From positions 44,042,666 through 44,106,665 of the forward strand of contig LS997565.1 in the NCBI GenBank assembly GCA_000469685.2: 64,000 bases of DNA, in the 5' to 3' direction. The notes beneath the pieces are model-generated. The model had not been told where the DNA came from. It saw nothing but the letters and a program-made list of their open reading frames with translations, and ran no database searches. This stretch comes from Haemonchus contortus (Eukaryota; Nematoda; Chromadorea; Rhabditida; Trichostrongylidae). Below, piece by piece: positions 57,716 through 64,000 of this stretch; within the stretch, counting starts at the first letter, position 1; each line of letters begins with the position of its first letter. A program made the position numbers and the translations under genes.

Positions 57716-58643
57716 CTAAAATCTTAAAAGCGTCTCTAATCCGCAGTAGCTACTGAATTTCCGCGTAGAAGATGAAACTGAAGTATTACTTCGTATCGAT
57801 GTTGTCTCAGACTTCACCTGGAATAAAATGCAAGCGGATAGGCCATGAACATGACGGTGCCTGAAGTAATTTGCATTGACCTTTTAAGAATTCGTACTCG
57901 TCCCTGTTCACGGGGTGTTTTGTTGTTTTGACGGCACGCCCTGAGTGATAACAAAGGAATGTAGAGGCATTCCACACTGTCTTCCTAATTTCGAGTGGTC
58001 TGGAAAAGTTCTTATTAAAGAGGGGGGTATAAGAATACAGGGAGCCATTAAGTTCTTAGCTGAATCCAGATGCACACGGACTTCTTTAAGAACATGCATA
58101 ATCCGGATATTTCAGGTGCTAGTTTAGAAAGGGCGATAGAGGACTGTGGCTTCAGGCAGAAAGAGGCACTTCACTGGTATGGGGCTACTTTGCCGAGCGG
58201 GAGCCTGTTCCTTTACGGATAGATTTTTCGTATATCCGAGTTCTCTACATAAATAAAGGGGATATGATAACCAATTAGCTCCAAAATCGAGTTATTATAA
58301 AGGCAGCAATGATTTAAATGACATAGCTTTTTAAGTGGATGTCGGGTGCATGGCGCGCACTCAGAAAACTCAAAATTACTCAGCACCCGACATTTTAGTT
58401 TCCACATTTTTTACTTGTTTTTTTTTTTGGTTTTCTTTCTTTAGATTATTTCAATTCTTCGCGACTGTCTCAAGGGGAGGGAGAACTAAAGCAATCCCTT
58501 TAGCACTCCTTCAGAAAGTTGGTTCCACCCAGAGCCACGAGCTTTTTCTCTGGGCCTGAAGTCTCATGACTAGTCCTACATCCCCATAAACGAGAAAGTA
58601 TTCCAGAGAAGAATAGGGGCAAAATCAATATCTTGTGACATCT

Positions 58644-60981
58644 ATGTTGTCATCTGTAGGTATTACTGTATGTTTGCCCAAATTCCGTCGTCAAGACCCT
58701 GCTTTTATGTATGTCCGTAAACGACGATGATCGAGCTTTATGTGCACACTTCTATGTACCTCAATCTTTCAGCGCCAATACCGTGGCATCGGGCCGTCGG
58801 TCATCTGGCACGTCGTGAGATGTCCGTCGTCCAACCGCCACCACATCTGATGCAATTCGCTCAGACACAGGCAGCCCTTACACCGACTGATGATGACATT
58901 GACCTACAAGGAGGACGATTAATCGACGTCGTTGAGGTAGGTCCTGATAGAGCTCGGAATTTTGCTTATACATCGTGTACGTCCTTTTCTATCGGTACGA
59001 TGGATCGAGATTAATTAGAGAGGTCTGGATTTGCATTCATAGTGGGGCAAGTTCGTTTTATGAAACGATTCTGCGTCCCCAGCTCCGTTTCTCATTGTCC
59101 ATCTCCCTGAATGGATGCCTTTCATGTTTCACAAATGCTTTTCCCGACCCCGAACCCATTCGAATCAGTCACTGGTTCCCGTTCGGATGGTTTTTTCTTC
59201 CTAAGGCATTACGGTATTCATCATCCTACATCCGTGAGTGAATCATTCACACATAAATTCGCGCCTTAGACGGTAATTGTTCGGGGCTAATTGTAAATTG
59301 AAAACCTTCTGATTCAATGATGAATATGGAAATGCCTAGGATGCCGTCATCTTCTGATGACCTCATCTTAAAAGTCTTCAGACTATTTCCACATATTTTT
59401 GTAATCGCATATCAATTTGTGATTCCTCTGAGAATCTGCTCCTGACTAGCGGAGCTCACCTAGCGATTTCTCTGGAATCTACCAGAAAAAACCAGACTTG
59501 AAGGAACTTCCACATAGAAGAATCTCGAGAGTCTCCCCTACCTCTTTATGCTTCGATTTCGATTCTGGTAAAGTGTTCTACAGGATTTTTTACCAATCAC
59601 AGCTTTAGATTTCCTTACCCTACCTTGGCGAAATGGCAGCCAGATTGACCACTTTATTTCTGGAATACTTGCTTTCTAATCCGATACTTTACGCTGCCCC
59701 TAATGAACAATGTTTTCGCCATACTGGCCCAAGAACGTGAAATTGTGCAAGGAATTCCCATCCTCCGGCGTTTCCGTTCTTAGTCTTCTTGGAATTCCCT
59801 CTCTTCCTTCCTAAATGGCTTCGGAGGGCCACTTTATAGTCTAAGAGTTTTTGATCGATTCATGGGATGACCGGGACGGCTCTTCGCCGTCGGTCATTCC
59901 CAATCCTTTCGTCTCGAGTGAGCGGCGGTGATTTAGCGGCGAGGCTATGAAGTTTTTCGGACCCTTTAAGGTATTACTTTTCGTCAACAGACGGCTTGCC
60001 TTTTGATTTTTCATTTGTACCTTGAATGTAATTGAGACCAACAGAGTTTATGGTACTCATCTAATATTCTTCTCACAAATCCCTATTTGTTTCTGAGATC
60101 GGGTCGGTTTTCATGTACAGGGAGGGTCATATGTAAGCTCTAGCCTTCCTATTATTTTAAGGGCGGTGTTCCTACTTCATGAAACCCTGTACACAACCTC
60201 CGAGCCATGAAGGGTGTTCGTAGTCGGAGACCAGGTAATTCCTGGGTGATGAAACTTAGAGTAAAACGAAGTTTTCCGAAATTGTTCAATACCATTTTTG
60301 TCCTTCTCATGCATTTATGCTTCGAAATCTCAGTCGAAGTACTTCGAAACACGCTTACTTTGAACCCTCATTCTGAACTCTCACCTGCTGTGCCTATCCG
60401 TTGCGCTTTTCGAACCGCACTCGTTCTACCTCGAATCCATTGCCTAAGATTTAAAGCGACCGAGTTCCTTTCAAAATTATTTGATACTTGTAGGTGCCAT
60501 GTAAGTTTCTAAGTGATGCACGATGTTCTAGAAAATTCAATTTATCACTGTGACCCCGAATCCTAGTTAGAATCTGGTATTGGTTCTCACAATTGTAGAT
60601 AACACCTATAAAAATGACAGTATAATATCAAAAAGAAAGAGTATCAGTAATGAATTTTTGAGAGTATAACATCGAGGTAAGGAAGGTAGTGCACCCTGGG
60701 TGGTGGATTAGGTCTGAGTGGATTTGGGCCTGTCAATTCATCCAAATCAACCAACCTTGAGTGCATTATCTTGCTTACTGTTAGCCGAAAAGTGTTGAGG
60801 TTATGAGAACTCCCGAGAGGTTTTCTTAGAAAATTCCGAGGGGCCTCCAGGTCATTCTGAAGAATTTTGTTTTAAGGAAGAAGAAATAGATGCAACAGAC
60901 GGATGTCGAGTGCAAGTGATTACTTATCGGATCGAATCCGCTGATGGAACCGAGCAGCTTACGAAAACAATTCGTCGAAAG
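58644..60981 (+). CDS. Predicted multi-exon gene of unknown family
   Basis: Exon 1 is 58644-58716 (ATG, MLSSVGITVCLPKFRRQD..., donor C|GTAAAC, phase 1). Exon 2 is 58773-58936 (acceptor TCTTTCAG, donor GAG|GTAGGT, phase 0) and reads PIPWHRAVGHLARREMSVV, then PPPHLMQFAQTQAALTP, then TDDDIDLQGGRLIDVVE. Proposed exon 3 is 59083-59233 (acceptor GTCCCCAG, donor C|GTGAGT, phase 1). Exon 4 is 60830-60981 (acceptor TTTTCTTAG, donor AAG|GTCAGT, phase 0) and reads ...KEEEIDATDGCRVQVITYR, then ADGTEQLTKTIRRK. All four join in frame. Exons 2 and 4 are convincing; exon 3 is hydrophobic and less certain and could be skipped by using a TTTTAAG acceptor near 60874. The exon 4 pattern faintly recalls the N-terminal part of eIF3 subunit G, but not enough to name it. 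The 3' end is not resolved. Confidence 0.5.
59864..59901. repeat. Strong hairpin within the large intron
   Basis: gggatgaccgggacggc (59864-59880), a five-base loop tcttc, and gccgtcggtcattccc (59886-59901). About 15 pairs form with one or two bulges. It lies inside the proposed intron between exons 3 and 4 of the preceding gene. Confidence 0.65.
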
Positions 60982-61789
60982 GTCAGTCCATCTTGCTAAG
61001 TTCCTGTCGTTTGCAAGCAATGACTGATATGTAGATTCAAAATTACTTTAGGATATTGTTCATCGAGTTTGGTTCGGGCGGGAATAGGGAGATTCTCAAC
61101 AAAAACATTTGGTGATTCATTGGATGCTACTTTGACGCTGGAAAAGCATTGAGGCAGATAAGCTATGTCGAGGGACAGTTGAAAATCTGGGAGATTCTCT
61201 TGGAGGGGCAGAATTGAATCTTGAAGAGGGCTAATTGCTAATTTGAAAAGTTACAGCAATTTTACATTAACGTAGAAACACCGCTGTGGATGAGAAGTTC
61301 CCCTTCATCTCCCTGAACCATCCAAAGTCACCCAAAAGTAAAGTATCTCACCAGTGCTGCAGAGTTTCTAGCTCTCACATTGGACAGCATCCATCATTGC
61401 GATTTTCAATTTTCAGTTCTCGTCAAGCTCTGATCTTACTTTAACACACAGAGTTTGTAGATATACCTTGGAACAGTCTGGGCTGCAAGCTACATAGGCC
61501 AGTTGTAGCCCCATAAAAGCTTCCAAGAAGGGCAATAGACAAAGGAACTTAAAAAGCTCTTCGACCATTCCAAATGTCTGCTCTTCTTTTTAACAAGAGG
61601 AAAGGGGCACACATTTAGCCCTGGCAAGCATCGGTCGGACGAAATTACTTTTTCAGCAAAACTTCATGTACAAATTGTAAGCAGTCAGCTTAGTTTTCTA
61701 CCCCAACCTTCCTGCATGGCATTTTGATTGAAGTTACTAGAAATAGCCACCAAGAAGGTCTACACAATTTCTCAAGAACCGGTATGAAA

Positions 61790-61909
61790 TGGCTTATTAT
61801 TTTCCGATTCCGCCTATGCAACCCAATTGGCGTCGAGCGGTAGTCTACGGCTTTCCGGCTTCCCCCAACGGATACCGTAATTCTGGATCTTCGGCTTCGG
61901 CTTAGAAGT
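61790..61909 (+). other. Short coding-like frame, possible exon end
   Basis: After a possible acceptor (ATTTCTCAAG near 61770) the frame reads ...MAYYFPIPPMQPNWRRAVV then YGFPASPNGYRNSG and stops at TAG. Proline- and tyrosine-rich. It might be a 3' exon of the gene upstream, but neither phase nor family can be shown. Confidence 0.2.
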
Positions 61910-62226
61910 TTGATAGGATGAGGTCGTCACGTCTTTTTTTTCTTGCTATGTACTGGGGGTGGACCTGTCTGGGCGGAGCTTAAAACAAAAAGTGAGGCGC
62001 TAACTTAACCCTATGTTAAAGAAATCTCTGTTTTCATACGGTCCTAATCCCAGTGAGTCCTACTTTGAGTTTGTTTCTGAGTTTTTCTGGATCACCGAGA
62101 TCACCTCAACTAAAACCGCACCACCGCACATTTATGCAGAAGTAAAGAAGGAAAACTTGCAGACTATAAACTTTTGAATTCTTTTCTTAGTGATCCTAAA
62201 AGAACTCAGGCAACTAGTAAGATGTA

Positions 62227-62347
62227 GGTTTTTTGGTACCGTAATCTTCATCGTAATAGGAAAATTCCATCTGTTGGCGGCTATTTTGCACGGACATCTA
62301 AAGCGATGTTCGAGGAGGAGGATTATGGAAACACTGGGGAACGATAG
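62227..62347 (+). CDS. Candidate terminal exon
   Basis: After a GATGTAG acceptor the frame runs 40 codons to TAG, reading VFWYRNLHRNRKIPSVGGY then FARTSKAMFEEEDYGNTGER. A basic half followed by an acidic tail looks protein-like. AATAAA follows at about 62508. It may be the 3' end of the plus-strand gene at 58.6 kb, but connecting exons were not identified. Other frames on both strands are also open here. Confidence 0.3.
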
Positions 62348-62507
62348 CCTCACCATATTTCATTTTCCTCTCCCCTCACGTCCTATAGCTTTATTTTTAG
62401 GGAATCATGCTCCGAATTGAATTGTTCATGGATAAATTGAGTATTCCGTCTTACAGGGTTGGCGAGTTTTGTCCACTTGTAGGACTTTCGCATCCCGTAC
62501 TACTGTG

Positions 62508-62513
62508 AAATAA
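62508..62513 (+). promoter_or_regulatory. Possible poly(A) signal AATAAA
   Basis: In gtgaaataaaagcag, about 160 bases after the TAG of the candidate terminal exon. AATAAA is common by chance in this AT-rich DNA. Confidence 0.3.
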
Positions 62514-62519
62514 AAGCAG

Positions 62520-64000
62520 TTTAAAAAGAACATTAGGTGAAAATGAGTATTTTGTATTGTTGTTGATTTGCACTATTGATTTTATTTGGAACCTGAGAAA
62601 GCAAAAAAACTCTTAGCGAATCCACAAATATTTCTATCCTTCTATATTTTGCATTTTTCTGTATTTTTATATTTTTTTTCTATATTCTCTGTTCCAACAC
62701 ATACGAAACAATTTTTAAAATGAAGAGTTAGGAAGTTGCCGATTCTATTCAAGGTCTATTTTTTAACTTCGAATCAATTTTTGCTACATTTAGATCATTT
62801 TAATATTTTGCTTTTCTGCGATCCTTATCTCCCCTTTCCTTCAGAACAGCCGGGCGCCCTGGTATTTCAAACTATTCTCCAGGGTTCTATTGAAGAAGTC
62901 ACACCCCTTCAAAGTTCTCTACGGTTCAGGGTGAAAGTCGTCCACATGGCGCATCCAAAACGGGTCAAGCAGTGCTGCAAATTCTGCGCTTGTGTGGTCG
63001 CTCAAATTCTTGTACGAATCACGCTTTTGGCTGGAATATGAAGGGAACGCAAATGGAAATAGGGTGTTGAGATTCTCTGTGCCTCCCTAGTTTTCTTCCC
63101 CATAGAAAGTATGAGATTTCTATGCAAAACAGCCCAATCGATAGGTAGAGCCTTCTCGCTCTTGAAAAGGATTACGGTATTGGAAATGGGGGCTCCCAAG
63201 CCCTTCATGGTGCATTATTGCCAAACTTTTGAGCATACAGTAGTTAAAGGTTGGGATTTTCTTCAGGGAATAGCCAATTTTTCGAAATGAGTCTACTTTA
63301 GTCAATTACATAGTCGAAACTAAGGAAGTCTTTCAACGGTCAATGAGGGAGCTGAGGCCTCCCCGGCTTCCGCAGAGGTACAGGGCGAGCCAGTGCCGAC
63401 GAGCACGCAACAGAGTGTGGGTTTTGTTGCAGACAAGTCGTTGAACAAACAAACCAGTGGGCGAACCCCATGAGGATAATAGAAACGAAAAAAAAGTGCT
63501 CGATGATGGCCTCGCCTTTGTCGAATGATGATTTCGAAACGCTTCTGTTCCCCTTTGTTCGCGTTTAATATTCGCTGACAGTATCGACTGTGTCTGGTAA
63601 CCTTCCTAATTTGTATTCTTAATGGATTTAAAATTGTTACTCGATCGCTCGGAACAAATCACATCGGTTTGTTGCTTTTGTTTTTACAGAAATTCGATGA
63701 ATGAGTGACCCAAGGGAATGTAAAAACGTACGCTGTACTTATCCTCAGAGACCTGAGCTGAGATGAATGAGCTCGGATCTAAAAGTTTTCACAGAATTCG
63801 TTTTATTATACTTTGCTTTTCTGTAGAATCGATAGATGAGTTAGAATAAAATGAGAAAGCGCAGGCGAATCAACTTCGTGACAAGTTGCATTCAAGCTAC
63901 GCCATGCATTCTATTCCACTCAGATTTGTACTGACTTTTGAGTGCGTATTCTATCAAAACAATGACTCTCCGAGGTTTTCCGGCTTCTATCCCAATTATG
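62520..64000. other. Stretch without supportable genes to the window end
   Basis: A 101-codon plus-strand frame at 62736-63041 has no splice signals. The dispersed gccatgcattc word occurs at about 63899-63912. Confidence 0.4.

Overview
The window reads as nuclear DNA of a nematode, most likely a strongylid (hookworm-like, clade V) worm. The DNA is AT-rich (around 40% GC by eye), almost all reading frames are short, splice acceptors have the nematode form TTTCAG, and the repeats are eukaryotic: a BEL/Pao LTR retrotransposon, an RTE-type fragment resembling hookworm elements, tRNA-derived SINE-like repeats and a MITE. No bacterial operons, rRNA genes, complete tRNA genes or CRISPR arrays were seen. 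All homology statements come from pattern recognition; no search was run.

Layout. 0.2-1.1 kb: a spliced minus-strand gene for a secreted protein of unknown family. 3.7-4.1 kb: a degenerate reading frame, probably repeat-derived. 8.5-8.9 kb: a MITE with terminal inverted repeats and an 8-bp target duplication. 11.6 kb: an RTE endonuclease relic. 14.4-15.05 kb: a compact complete two-exon minus-strand gene for a secreted ShK-domain peptide, with TATA boxes and a poly(A) signal. 18.2-18.5, 27.8 and 36.3 kb: candidate minus-strand exons. SINE-like copies are scattered throughout in both orientations.

30.559-34.700 kb: a minus-strand BEL/Pao element, the best-defined object here. It has two 505-bp LTRs (about 12 substitutions and no indels between them by eye), an AGCAG target duplication, a TATA box and poly(A) signal in each LTR, a tRNA-Gly-type primer-binding site present twice, a long gag with zinc knuckles, an aspartic protease split by a one-base frame change, and an RNase H remnant. 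Reverse transcriptase and integrase are missing. Each LTR carries exactly 15 units of a 7-bp repeat (GGATATT), placed between TATA box and poly(A) signal and therefore probably in the terminally repeated R segment of the RNA.

55.6-62.5 kb: the most gene-like plus-strand stretch. It holds an isolated exon at 55.7 kb, a gene whose four proposed exons (58.64-60.98 kb) keep phase throughout, and a possible terminal exon at 62.2 kb. A minus-strand terminal exon lies at 57.5-57.7 kb. The rest is intergenic or intronic sequence in which I see nothing supportable. Except for the ShK gene and the transposon, gene models are inferred from open frame, splice signals and phase, and should be read as candidates.
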